A stretch of DNA of 64,000 nucleotides from Roseovarius carneus (GTDB lineage Bacteria > Pseudomonadota > Alphaproteobacteria > Rhodobacterales > Rhodobacteraceae), in assembly GCF_020141465.1 (NCBI RefSeq), contig NZ_JAHSPD010000001.1, positions 2,028,374 to 2,092,373 of the forward strand. The letters run 5' to 3'. This document shows, piece by piece, positions 55,591 through 63,686 of this stretch. Position 1 is the first letter of the stretch. The number at the start of each line of letters is the position of its first letter. Below the pieces are notes generated by a model that did no database searches, was not told where the DNA came from, and saw only the letters and a list, made by a program, of their open reading frames with translations. The translations under genes and the position numbers were made by a program.

Positions 55591-56193
55591 GTGGCCAAAC
55601 GGGTTGCGATACTCCTGTCGGGGGGCGGGTCGAACATGGTTGCGCTGGCGCGCTCCATGGAGGGCGATCACCCGGCGCGGCCTTGTTTGGTGATGGCCAA
55701 TAGCGCGCAGGCCGGTGGCCTAAAACGCGCCGCCGACATGGGCATTGAGACGGATTTTGTCGATCACAGGCCCTTTGAGGGTGACCGGGCCGCGTTCGAG
55801 GATGCGCTTCATGCGCGGCTGATGCGGGCAGCGCCCGATATTGTCTGCCTCGCGGGCTTCATGCGGGTGCTGACCGAAGGGTTCGTTGCGCGCTGGCAGG
55901 GGCGTATGATCAATATCCACCCATCATTATTGCCGAAATACCGAGGTCTCAACACCCATGCGCGGGCGCTGGAGGCAGGCGACGGGGAGGCTGGATGCAC
56001 CGTGCATGAGGTGACGCCGGCCCTTGATGACGGGCCGATCTTGGGGCAGGCGCGGGTGCCAGTGCTGCAAGGCGATACGCCTCAGGATTTGGCCGCACGG
56101 GTGCTTGCCGCGGAACACGCGCTTTACCCGGCGGTGCTGCGGCGCTTTGCGGCGGGGGACCGGCGTCCGGTTTGGATGCCTGAGGCCGACTGA
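55591..56193 (+). CDS. purN: Phosphoribosylglycinamide formyltransferase
   Basis: This 200-residue GAR transformylase has 'ILLSGGGSNM' at the N-terminus. The active-site blocks are 'INIHPSLLPKYRGLNTH' (catalytic His and Asn) and 'GCTVHEVTPALDDGPILGQ' (Asp). It uses 10-formyl-THF to formylate GAR. GTG start, one base after the purM stop, so translation is coupled. Confidence 0.97.
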   Translation: MAKRVAILLSGGGSNMVALARSMEGDHPARPCLVMANSAQAGGLKRAADMGIETDFVDHRPFEGDRAAFEDALHARLMRAAPDIVCLAGFMRVLTEGFVARWQGRMINIHPSLLPKYRGLNTHARALEAGDGEAGCTVHEVTPALDDGPILGQARVPVLQGDTPQDLAARVLAAEHALYPAVLRRFAAGDRRPVWMPEAD

Positions 56194-56313
56194 GCGCCGG
56201 GGCAGGGGCCGGGCCTGCGCAATTCCCTTTCTACAAAAACTGCCCTATACACGCCGAAATCCACACCGACCTCTGGTGGCCATCCGTGCCCGACTTACGA
56301 GAAGCGAACCCTC

Positions 56314-57471
56314 ATGATCACAGTGACCACAACCGACGCGCTGGCCGATTTCTGCGCCCGAGCGGCTCAGCATCCTTATGTGACGGTTGATACAGAATTC
56401 CTGCGCGAGCGCACGTATTACTCCAAACTTTGCCTCGTGCAGCTTGCCTATCCGGGTGAGGGCGAAGAGACGGCGGTCTTGGTTGATCCCTTGGCGCAAG
56501 GCCTGTCGCTGGAGCCGCTCTATGATCTTTTCCGGGACGAGGGCGTGGTCAAAGTGTTCCACGCCGCGCGCCAAGACCTTGAGATTTTCTTTGTGGATGA
56601 GGGTGTTATCCCAACCCCGCTTTTTGACAGCCAAGTGGCGGCCATGGTCTGTGGCTTTGGGGAGCAGGTGGGATATGAGACGCTTGTGCGCAAGATCGCC
56701 AAGGCGTCTTTGGATAAATCGAGCCGCTTCACGGACTGGTCGCGGCGGCCTTTGTCGGACGCGCAAAAGACCTATGCGCTGGCGGATGTCACCCATCTGC
56801 GGGTGATCTATGAGTATCTGGCGCGGGAGCTGGCCAAGGGCGGGCGTGACAAATGGGTGGCCGAGGAGATGGCCGTGCTCAACGACCCCGAAACTTATGT
56901 CACCCACCCTGATGACGCATGGAAGCGGATCAAGACGCGCAACACCTCGCCCAAGTTTCTCGCCATCGTGCGGGAGCTTGCGAAGTTTCGGGAGGCCCAT
57001 GCGCAGGGCAAGGATATCCCGCGCAACCGGGTGTTGAAGGATGACGCTTTGGTGGAGCTTGCCGCTACGAAACCGAAAAACCTGCAAGATTTGGGGGCGT
57101 CGCGGCTTTTGCTGCGCGAGGCGCGTAAGGGCGAGATTGCGGATGGTATCTTGGCCGCGGTGGCCGCTGGTGTGGCCGTGCGCCCTGAGGATTTCCCGAA
57201 GGTGGATGGGACGCGCGACAAGTTACAGGTGAACCCGGCTGTCGCCGATCTTTTGCGCGTGCTGCTCAAAGGCGTGGCAGAGCGTGAGGGGGTGGCCTCA
57301 AAACTGATCGCCACCGCGTCTGACCTTGATGCCATCGCGGGAGGTTTGCGCGATGTGGATGCCCTGAGCGGGTGGCGGCGCGAGGTCTTTGGGGATGAGG
57401 CGCTACGTCTCTGTGAGGGGCGAATCGCCCTGCGCGTGAATGGTGCACATATCGAGACGATCGCGGTCTGA
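56314..57471 (+). CDS. rnd: Ribonuclease D
   Basis: The 385-residue DEDD exonuclease has 'VTVDTEFLRERTYYSKLCLVQLA' (Exo I), 'VKVFHAARQDLEIFF' (Exo II) and 'KTYALADVTHL' (Exo III with Tyr/Asp). An HRDC domain begins at about residue 210 and includes 'RNRVLKDDALVELA'. It trims the 3' ends of tRNA and other stable RNAs. Its end faces the lipoprotein gene with palindromes between them. Confidence 0.93.
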   Translation: MITVTTTDALADFCARAAQHPYVTVDTEFLRERTYYSKLCLVQLAYPGEGEETAVLVDPLAQGLSLEPLYDLFRDEGVVKVFHAARQDLEIFFVDEGVIPTPLFDSQVAAMVCGFGEQVGYETLVRKIAKASLDKSSRFTDWSRRPLSDAQKTYALADVTHLRVIYEYLARELAKGGRDKWVAEEMAVLNDPETYVTHPDDAWKRIKTRNTSPKFLAIVRELAKFREAHAQGKDIPRNRVLKDDALVELAATKPKNLQDLGASRLLLREARKGEIADGILAAVAAGVAVRPEDFPKVDGTRDKLQVNPAVADLLRVLLKGVAEREGVASKLIATASDLDAIAGGLRDVDALSGWRREVFGDEALRLCEGRIALRVNGAHIETIAV

Positions 57472-57472
57472 A

Positions 57473-57552
57473 GCGTTTCGCGAAACGCACCCGCGGCCTC
57501 TGTCTGCCGCGCGCCTTACGTGAAAGCCTCAGCTTTATGGCAAAACGTTTTG
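57473..57552. terminator. Palindrome cluster between convergent rnd and lipoprotein genes
   Basis: Perfect palindromes GCGTTTCGCGAAACGC (57473-57488) and CAAAACGTTTTG (57541-57552) flank CGCGGC/GCCGCG (57492-57497, 57506-57511). The first begins 1 bp after the rnd stop and the last ends 3 bp before the lipoprotein stop. They probably serve both genes as a termination region. Confidence 0.55.
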
Positions 57553-57554
57553 GT

Positions 57555-58094
57555 TTAGCGCGCTCGCGCCGTCTGGGAGTTGGTGGCGCCGATCACGCGG
57601 ACTGATTGCACCCCGGCCAGCGTCTGTGTGCTGAGAAAATCAGCGGCCGATACACGGCGCGTTTGCTCCGGGCCCTGCCGGCGGTCGGTGGGTTGCAGCG
57701 CTTCCAACCGGTAGGTCAGCACACCGTCCACAGGATTGCCGTCATTTTCCGGCATGAGCCGCACGTCATACGCGCCTTGGCGCAGGGAGATACCTGTCGC
57801 CTTGATGATTGATCCGCCAGATGCAGGCTCAACCGAGACGGACGAGACCGCATAGATCGCAGTGCCCTCATAGACTTCCTCACCTGAATTGCGCCGGAAG
57901 ATGCTTGCGCGGCGTTCCGGGATGAGGGGGTTTGTCGTGGCGTCGGCTGCGATCCCGGCCTCTCGGCTAGCGCGGCGTTCTGCGGCCCGCTCTCCCGAGA
58001 ACCATGTGGCGGGGTTCGCCGCTGAATCCCGAAAGCCCGAGCAGCCCGTGAGGCCCATGGCCGCAACCAGAGTGAGGATCATCGTTTTGCGCAT
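57555..58094 (-). CDS. Lipoprotein of unknown function
   Basis: The 179-residue protein has a lipobox 'GLTGCSG' after a short hydrophobic signal, so Cys at about residue 18 is the predicted lipidated residue. A linker rich in Ala/Arg/Glu follows, then a region with 'YEGTAIYAVSSVSVEPASGGSIIKATGISL'. I do not recognise the family. The start at 58094 has AAGGG upstream; the open frame to 58409 runs into the sufE gene and is not used. Confidence 0.75.
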   Translation of the reverse strand: MRKTMILTLVAAMGLTGCSGFRDSAANPATWFSGERAAERRASREAGIAADATTNPLIPERRASIFRRNSGEEVYEGTAIYAVSSVSVEPASGGSIIKATGISLRQGAYDVRLMPENDGNPVDGVLTYRLEALQPTDRRQGPEQTRRVSAADFLSTQTLAGVQSVRVIGATNSQTARAR

Positions 58095-58238
58095 GCCGGG
58101 CCCCTTGCCGCTGATCTTGGCGTTGGCTTTGGTTCTACATCCAAGGGGGGTGCAGGTGCAAGGCGGCGTGCGCGGGGCTGGACCTTTTGGGCGCCGGAGC
58201 CTACCTGAAGAGGGGAAATTATCGTGATGGAGGCCGAT

Positions 58239-58646
58239 ATGGCGCAGCCTGCCTTTGAAGAGCTTGTCGAGGATTTTGAGTTCCTTGACGATTGGGAAGA
58301 TCGGTATCGTCATGTGATCGAGCAGGGCAAGGCGATGGCGCCTTTGGACGAGGCGCTGAAAGTGCCCGCGACCAAGGTGGATGGCTGCGCAAGCCAGGTC
58401 TGGCTGCATCCATCAATAGAGGATGGCGTGTTCACCTTCGAGGGGGAGAGCGATGCGATGATCGTGCGGGGCCTGATTGCGGTGTTGAAGGCGCTCTATA
58501 ACGATTTGCCTGTGGCCGATGTGGCGGTTGTGGATGCGGGCGGTGAGCTGGCGCGGCTGGGTCTCAACGATCATTTGTCCGCGCAACGCTCAAACGGGCT
58601 GCGTGCCATGATCGAGCGTATTCGCGAGGTTGCGGCGGCAGGTTGA
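58239..58646 (+). CDS. sufE: Cysteine desulfuration protein SufE
   Basis: The 135-residue SufE homologue has 'FEFLDDWEDRYRHVIEQGKAM' at the N-terminus. The sulfur-accepting Cys is in 'KVDGCASQVWLHP'. 'GLNDHLSAQRSNGLRAMI' closes the fold. It accepts persulfide from a SufS-type desulfurase for iron-sulfur assembly. The start at 58239 has GGAGG 5 bp upstream; ATG 58227 is also possible. No other suf genes are in the window. Confidence 0.92.
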   Translation: MAQPAFEELVEDFEFLDDWEDRYRHVIEQGKAMAPLDEALKVPATKVDGCASQVWLHPSIEDGVFTFEGESDAMIVRGLIAVLKALYNDLPVADVAVVDAGGELARLGLNDHLSAQRSNGLRAMIERIREVAAAG

Positions 58647-58720
58647 GGGGCCAGCCCCTCACGATGAAATCCTTTTGGGATTACATCGCTCACCCCGGGA
58701 TATTTTTGGCAAAAAGAAGA
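58645..58720. repeat. Long-form composite intergenic repeat, copy 4
   Basis: It begins within the sufE stop codon. Hairpin 1 is GAGGGGC-CA-GCCCCTC (58645-58660). Hairpin 2 is CGATGAAATCC/GGATTACATCG with a TTTT-G loop. The tail CACCCCGGGATATTTTTGGC runs to AAAAAGAAGA at 58720. Same order of parts as 29305-29374. Confidence 0.75.
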
Positions 58721-58727
58721 CTGTAGA

Positions 58728-59363
58728 TCAGGCGGAGGCGAGGGCGGTCTGCAGATCGCCGTAGCCAGTGAAGCGGTATTCATAGGCGAGGCTGAGGCGC
58801 GCGGCGCAGTCTTCGGCTTTCGCCCGCAGGGCGGCATCATCGGTCTGGGCTTGATAGACCAGTTTGGTGTAGTTGCCGAAATACATCTCTCGAAGCTCAG
58901 GGTGTTTGTCGAGGCCCATGGGGCGCCAGACGAAGGCGTCGAATTGTTTGACCAGAAAATCGGTAAGGTAGAAGGCGCTGATCTCATCCTCATGGGCGGC
59001 GAAGGCGGCGTTGCCCTCAAAAAAGCTGTAGCAATGGGGGCCTTGGATCATCTCTACGCCCATCTCGGCGCAGGCCGCTTCCAGCAGGCCGCCAGTGCCG
59101 CAATCGGCGTAGGCTATGAAGATACGGTCATATTGGTCGCGGTGTTTGGTAACGGCTGCGCACACGGCTTGCGTGATTTTCTCAGGATAAAGGTGCAAGT
59201 TCGCAGGCAGGCAGGTCAGGGTCATGTGCTGCCATCTATTCATCTCGATGAGCGCAAGGATTTCGCGGGCCAGCGCGCCGCAGGCGATGATGAGGATCGG
59301 GCCGCCGCCCTCGGGGGCGAGCCCTTTGGTCGTGAGGGTGTCATCGGGCGGCAGGGGGGTCAT
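58728..59363 (-). CDS. DUF1638 domain protein
   Basis: A 211-residue cytoplasmic-looking protein with the DUF1638 blocks 'ILIIACGALAREILAL', 'IFIAYADCGTGGLLEAAC' and 'CYSFFEGN'. DUF1638 genes tend to lie near corrinoid methyltransferase genes, as here. The 'YADCGTGG' Cys is invariant in the examples I know. No activity is established. It overlaps the 2-TM gene by 4 bp (ATGA), so the pair is coupled. Confidence 0.85.
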   Translation of the reverse strand: MTPLPPDDTLTTKGLAPEGGGPILIIACGALAREILALIEMNRWQHMTLTCLPANLHLYPEKITQAVCAAVTKHRDQYDRIFIAYADCGTGGLLEAACAEMGVEMIQGPHCYSFFEGNAAFAAHEDEISAFYLTDFLVKQFDAFVWRPMGLDKHPELREMYFGNYTKLVYQAQTDDAALRAKAEDCAARLSLAYEYRFTGYGDLQTALASA

Positions 59364-59545
59364 TTGTCGCTGGGTGGGCGGCGCATCACGCGCACCGCCA
59401 CATAGGCCAGAAGTGCCACGGGGATGGCGATTTGCCAGCCAAACGCATCGGGGTTGGTGGGGCCCACCTGACCTGTGAGCACGATGGTGACCCCGGCGGC
59501 GGCAATGACGCAGGCGAGGATGATGAGCAGGCGTTTGGCGGGCAT
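59360..59545 (-). CDS. Small two-helix membrane protein
   Basis: The 61-residue protein has two hydrophobic helices ('LLIILACVIAAAGVTIVL' and 'WQIAIPVALLAYVAV') with a short loop and a basic C-terminus. A GGAGAG ribosome site precedes the ATG at 59545. It lies between the corrinoid protein gene and DUF1638, overlapping the latter by 4 bp. No family recognised. Confidence 0.7.
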   Translation of the reverse strand: MPAKRLLIILACVIAAAGVTIVLTGQVGPTNPDAFGWQIAIPVALLAYVAVRVMRRPPSDK

Positions 59546-59591
59546 GGCGGGCTCTCCTATCTTCCTTTTATATAGGTGCGGGAAGGGCCAT

Positions 59592-59619
59592 GAAAAAGCC
59601 CCGCCGGTTGGGCAGGGCC
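59592..59619 (-). terminator. Terminator after the corrinoid protein gene
   Basis: On the minus strand GCCCTGCC-CAACC-GGCGGGGC forms a strong stem followed by TTTTTC. It lies about 30 bp after the corrinoid gene stop and before the 2-TM gene. Confidence 0.75.
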
Positions 59620-59648
59620 TGATCGTGTGGCGAGGGGTGTGGCTTTGG

Positions 59649-60353
59649 TCAGGCCATGGCGCCCTGATTGTGCCTGCGGGCCACGAATTCCTTGGCCGTC
59701 TCGACCGCAACGGCGGCATCGCGGCAATAGGCGTCGGCGCCGATGGCTTTGCCGAATTCCTCATTAAGGGGCGCGCCGCCGACGAGGACGATATAATCAT
59801 CGCGGATGCCTTGCTCGACCATCGTGTCGATCACGACTTTCATATAGGGCATTGTCGTGGTCAGCAGGGCGGACATGCCGAGGATATCGGGTTTTTCGGT
59901 CTCCAGCGCCTCAAGATAATTCTCGACCGGGTTGTTGATGCCGAGATCAACAACCTCAAAGCCTGCGCCTTCCATCATCATCGACACAAGGTTCTTGCCG
60001 ATATCGTGGATGTCGCCCTTCACGGTGCCGATCACCATCTTGCCCACGCGCGGAGCGCCGGTTTCGGCCAGCAGCGGCTTGAGGATGAACATGCCGCCCT
60101 TCATGGCGTTTGCGGCCAGAAGTACCTCAGGCACGAAGAGGATGCCGTCGCGGAAATCCTTGCCCACGATGGTCATGCCGCCGACGAGTGCCTTGGTCAG
60201 GATGTCATAGGGGGTCCAGTTTCGCTCCAGCAGGATATTCACGCCTTCTTCGATTTCCTCTTTGAGGCCATCGTAGAGGTCATCGAACATCTGTTGAACA
60301 AGCTCTTCGTCGTCCAGTTCCGACAGGATGATGTCGTGTTCTTGGTCAGACAT
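59649..60353 (-). CDS. Corrinoid (B12-binding) methyltransferase protein
   Basis: The 234-residue protein has a helical cap domain (about 1-95) and a Rossmann B12 domain with the lower-ligand motif 'GTVKGDIHDIGKNLV' (DxHxxG). 'LGMSALLTTTM' and 'VGGAPLNEEF' follow. It resembles the cobalamin modules of MetH and of MtbC/MttC-like proteins. With the homocysteine methyltransferase encoded 1.4 kb away, it is a good candidate for the B12 piece of a split methionine synthase. Confidence 0.93.
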   Translation of the reverse strand: MSDQEHDIILSELDDEELVQQMFDDLYDGLKEEIEEGVNILLERNWTPYDILTKALVGGMTIVGKDFRDGILFVPEVLLAANAMKGGMFILKPLLAETGAPRVGKMVIGTVKGDIHDIGKNLVSMMMEGAGFEVVDLGINNPVENYLEALETEKPDILGMSALLTTTMPYMKVVIDTMVEQGIRDDYIVLVGGAPLNEEFGKAIGADAYCRDAAVAVETAKEFVARRHNQGAMA

Positions 60354-60551
60354 GCGGGCGGTATCCCTTGTTGGAGGCCCCGTTTGGGGGCGCGATCATG
60401 TTGGTGTCAGCTTTTGACAATTTGACGCATGTCGGGTTGGCGAATTACGACATTGGCCGCGCTTGCACCGACCTTGGGGACGGATTGGGCGGTTTGAGGG
60501 GGTAATTTGCGCCTTTGGGGGTGGGTAAACGTCATGGCCGGATGGGTGTCA

Positions 60552-60580
60552 TTGCATTTGTTCTTATTTTGTTCTATACT
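60552..60580 (+). promoter_or_regulatory. Promoter of the radical SAM gene (leaderless)
   Basis: TTGCAT (-35, 60552-60557) and TATACT (-10, 60575-60580) are separated by 17 bp. The expected start of transcription is around 60586-60588, at or just before the ATG at 60588, so the mRNA would be leaderless. No ribosome site is present. Confidence 0.65.
60560..60574. promoter_or_regulatory. LexA (SOS) box in the radical SAM promoter
   Basis: GTTC (60560-60563), TTATTTT, GTTC (60571-60574) is an exact LexA box filling the spacer between -35 and -10, where LexA would block polymerase. Confidence 0.85.
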
Positions 60581-60587
60581 TTTATTT

Positions 60588-61682
60588 ATGACACAGCATC
60601 AGACCTTTCCCTTTGGCATGAAAACTCCCGGGCGCGGCACGGGAAGCAATGTAGTGGGCCGATATGAGCGGCTTGAGCGGCGCTATGAGCCTGATGGCTG
60701 GACCGAGGAGGCGCCGAGCGCGCCTTTGCGCACGCAGACCACGCTGGAGGTGCCGCGGCGGGTGATCAGCTATAACCGCTCGCCGGATTTGCCGTTTGAC
60801 CGGTCGATCAATCCTTATCGCGGGTGTGAGCACGGGTGCAGCTATTGCTTTGCGCGCCCTTCTCATGCGTGGCTTGGGATGTCTGCGGGGCTGGATTTCG
60901 AGACGCGGCTGATCGCGCGGCCCGAGGCGCCAGAGGTACTGAAGCGCGAGCTGCGGCACAAGGCCTACACCCCGCGCACGATTGCGATTGGCACCAATAC
61001 CGATCCCTATCAGCCAATTGAAAAACAACATCAGATCACGCGCGATATCCTGAAGGTGCTGCGGGCCTTTCGCCATCCTGTAGGTATTGTGACAAAGGGC
61101 GCATTGATTGAGCGTGACATTGATATTCTGGCGGATATGGCCCGCGATGGGCTGGTGCGGGTTGGCATTTCGGTGACCACGCTGGATGCGGACCTCGCGC
61201 GCAAGCTTGAGCCGCGCGCGCCCAGCCCGCAGCGGCGGTTGGAGATGATCCGGCGTCTGAGTGCGGCCGGGATTGACGTGCGCATTATGACGTCACCGAT
61301 GATCCCAGGCCTCACCGATCATGAGCTTGAGGGGCTATTGCGGGCCGGACGGGATGCGGGTGCGATTGCGGCCAGTTGGGTTATGCTGCGCCTGCCTTTG
61401 GAGGTGGCACCGCTTTTCAAGGCGTGGCTGGCAGAGCATTATCCGGACCGTGCGGGCCGTGTGATGGGCCATGTGCGCGACATGCATGGTGGCAAGGACT
61501 ATGATGCGGAATGGGGCCGTCGGATGCGCGGCGAGGGGCCATATGCGCAGATCATCGCGCAGCGGTTCGAGGCGGCGGTGCGGCGGCTGGGCTTTGCCAA
61601 AGGGCTGCCCGCACTGCGCACGGATTTATTCCGCCCGCCGGCCCAAAGCGGTGATCAGCTCTCGCTTTTTGATGCCGCCTGA
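60588..61682 (+). CDS. PA0069-family radical SAM protein
   Basis: A 364-residue radical SAM enzyme. The cluster motif CEHGCSYC (CxxxCxxC) lies in 'NPYRGCEHGCSYCFARPSH'. 'IAIGTNTDPYQPIEKQHQITR' is typical of the PA0069/SPL-like group. The biochemical role is unknown; relationship to DNA-repair radical SAM enzymes such as spore photoproduct lyase fits with SOS control. ATG 60588 has no ribosome site but coincides with the expected transcription start. The frame upstream to 60507 is non-coding promoter. Confidence 0.9.
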   Translation: MTQHQTFPFGMKTPGRGTGSNVVGRYERLERRYEPDGWTEEAPSAPLRTQTTLEVPRRVISYNRSPDLPFDRSINPYRGCEHGCSYCFARPSHAWLGMSAGLDFETRLIARPEAPEVLKRELRHKAYTPRTIAIGTNTDPYQPIEKQHQITRDILKVLRAFRHPVGIVTKGALIERDIDILADMARDGLVRVGISVTTLDADLARKLEPRAPSPQRRLEMIRRLSAAGIDVRIMTSPMIPGLTDHELEGLLRAGRDAGAIAASWVMLRLPLEVAPLFKAWLAEHYPDRAGRVMGHVRDMHGGKDYDAEWGRRMRGEGPYAQIIAQRFEAAVRRLGFAKGLPALRTDLFRPPAQSGDQLSLFDAA

Positions 61683-61735
61683 GTGGTTGTGAGGCGTGCT
61701 CGCTAAAGGCCGAGCAATGCGCTGAGACCTCTGGT

Positions 61736-62743
61736 TTAGCCCCGGCGGCGGTTGCGGCGCGGCGCGGGTGTGTCGTCGCCCGTGCCATCTGCGGCAGAGG
61801 AAAACGCGCCGAGCGCTTCGGTGATTTGCTCCAGCGTGGGGGCAGGGCCGCGCGGGCGCTCCTCAAGGGCGGAGCGCATCTTGCTGAGATGCTCGGCCAT
61901 GGTGCCGCAACAGCCGCCGATGATCGTCGCGCCCGCATCGCGCGCAAGGCACGCGTAATCCGCCATCAACTCGGGTGTGCCGTCATAGTGGATATGCCCG
62001 TCAACATATTTGGGGATGCCTGCATTGCCCTTGGCCACGATGGGCCGCTCTGTGCCTTGGGCCTTGAAGCCCAACACCGTGCGCAAAAGATCCGACGCGC
62101 CGACGCCGCAATTGGCGCCGTAAGCCAGCGGCGGCGTGTCCAGCGTCTCCACCATGTCGGCCATCGCGGCGGAGGTGAGGCCCATCATCGTGCGTCCGGC
62201 AGTATCGAAACTCATCGTGCCGACCCATGGCATATCTGCCAGCGCGAAGGCCTCGGCGGCGGCGGCGTATTCTTCCTGAGCGGAGATCGTCTCAAGCCAG
62301 AGCACGTCCGCCCCGCCTTCCTTCAGCCCCTCGGCCTGCTCGTGAAAAATCTCGACGGCCAGCGCATGGGTCAGCGCGCCCATCGGGGCCATGATCTCGC
62401 CCGTGGGCCCGACCGAGCCTGCGACGATCACATCACGGTCCGTGCGCTCGGCCACTTCGCGGCCAATCTCGGCGGAGATGCGCGATAGCTCGCGCGCGCG
62501 TTTTTGCGCGCCATGTAGCTTGAGCCGGGCGGCGTTGCCCCCAAAGGAGTTGGTCAGGAAGAGGTCACTGCCCGCATCCAGCGCCATACGGTAGAGTTTG
62601 CTAATCCGGTCGGGATGCTGATCGTTCCAGAATTCCGGCGGATCGCCGGATTCCAGCCCCATATTGAAGAGGTTCGTGCCCGTGGCCCCATCGGCAAGGA
62701 TCCAGTCGCGCGTCTGCATCATACGGGTGAGGGCATTGGTCAT
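61736..62743 (-). CDS. bmt: Homocysteine S-methyltransferase (Bmt / MetH N-terminal type)
   Basis: The 335-residue enzyme has 'DWILADGATGTNLFNMGL' at the N-terminus. The zinc ligands are Cys in 'YGANCGVG' and the pair in 'IIGGCCGTMAEHL', as in betaine-homocysteine methyltransferase and the first MetH module. It methylates homocysteine to methionine from betaine or from a methyl-corrinoid. The corrinoid protein gene nearby suggests the latter. The C-terminal ~20 residues are Arg/Pro-rich. The start is at MTNALTRM. Confidence 0.9.
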   Translation of the reverse strand: MTNALTRMMQTRDWILADGATGTNLFNMGLESGDPPEFWNDQHPDRISKLYRMALDAGSDLFLTNSFGGNAARLKLHGAQKRARELSRISAEIGREVAERTDRDVIVAGSVGPTGEIMAPMGALTHALAVEIFHEQAEGLKEGGADVLWLETISAQEEYAAAAEAFALADMPWVGTMSFDTAGRTMMGLTSAAMADMVETLDTPPLAYGANCGVGASDLLRTVLGFKAQGTERPIVAKGNAGIPKYVDGHIHYDGTPELMADYACLARDAGATIIGGCCGTMAEHLSKMRSALEERPRGPAPTLEQITEALGAFSSAADGTGDDTPAPRRNRRRG

Positions 62744-62775
62744 GGGGACTGTCCTTTGGGTTTTGCCGGCTTTTC

Positions 62776-62949
62776 TCACGCGGCGCGGGCGGGGGCAATT
62801 CGATACTGCTCATAATGATTATGCAGAAAGTTCACGGGCGGAGATGGAAGAGCGGACAGGCTGTTTGTGGAGGTGGCGGGCGCATGGATTGTTGCGAAGG
62901 CTCTCACACAGGCGTTGATTGGTTGGTTTGCCAGGAATTGGTTTGCCAT
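62776..62949 (-). CDS. Possible small protein upstream of bmt
   Basis: ATG 62949 has GAGGTG 8 bp upstream. The 57-residue product begins MANQFLANQP and ends in an Arg/Ala-rich tail; no family is recognised. It ends 32 bp before bmt on the same strand, so it could be a leader peptide or a small cotranscribed protein. The unusual composition compared with its surroundings makes this tentative. Confidence 0.35.
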   Translation of the reverse strand: MANQFLANQPINACVRAFATIHAPATSTNSLSALPSPPVNFLHNHYEQYRIAPARAA

Positions 62950-63209
62950 TTTATCCACACCTCAGGGGCATGGAACATAGCAAACACTTTCAAAACCTAA
63001 AGTCACTACACCTGCTCATAAAAACAAACTTAGATTGTGTCTACTCATCTATAGCTCGAATGACCCGGCCCATTACGGTGATCATAGCGGAGAGATATCG
63101 AATCTAAAAAAACCATCGCTAGCTTACCCCCAAGCATAAAGCGCACCATACGCCCGTTTGCCAAAAACAGCCGTCGCCATTCATCCCTCAAAGCGCAGAA
63201 AACCGCCTC
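62950..63209. other. AT-rich intergenic region
   Basis: About 260 bp upstream of the small ORF and bmt are noticeably richer in A+T than the rest of the window, with runs such as AAAACAAACTTAGATTG and TCTAAAAAAACC. I see no tRNA, riboswitch or convincing ORF. It probably holds the bmt promoter; it could also be a remnant of acquired DNA or a small RNA gene. Confidence 0.45.
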
Positions 63210-63524
63210 TCAAACCTCGGTCATCAGCTGTGCTTTGGCCATGATCATCAGCTCGGCGCGTTTGGCGCGGATCGTGTCGGGGTCGGCTTTGTCGCCAAGA
63301 TCGCCCGCCACTTTGCGGATCACGTCCTCAAAGCCCGCCTCCTCGAAATCGGCGCGGATCACCTCTTTGGCATAGTCCGCCGCGTCATCGCCGGATTTGC
63401 CCATCAGCTCCGCCGCCCAAAGCCCCAGCAATTTGTTCGTGCGCGCCTCGGCCTTGAATTGCATTTCCTCGTCATGGGCGAATTTGTTCTCAAACGCGTT
63501 TTCGCGGTCATCGAAAGTACTCAT
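63210..63524 (-). CDS. ATPase inhibitor, zeta subunit type (DUF1476)
   Basis: The 104-residue helical protein starts '[30 protein letters not shown]'-like and matches DUF1476, shown in Paracoccus to be the zeta subunit that inhibits F1-ATPase hydrolysis by insertion of its N-terminal region. It is often adjacent to purC in alphaproteobacteria, as here, but divergent from it in this window. Length is normal. Confidence 0.88.
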   Translation of the reverse strand: MSTFDDRENAFENKFAHDEEMQFKAEARTNKLLGLWAAELMGKSGDDAADYAKEVIRADFEEAGFEDVIRKVAGDLGDKADPDTIRAKRAELMIMAKAQLMTEV

Positions 63525-63686
63525 TGGCCTGCTCTCCCCGGAGGTTGGTTGGTGTCATTACAAATATGCGTGCGCCTTGGGTCATTCGCAACCCCCGCGA
63601 CGCGCTTGCGGGTAAGGGGGGCTTCCTCTAAGAGGTGGGCACAGCATCCCGGGGGGCGATGTCCCCAGCAGTTTGGTGGAGTGACC

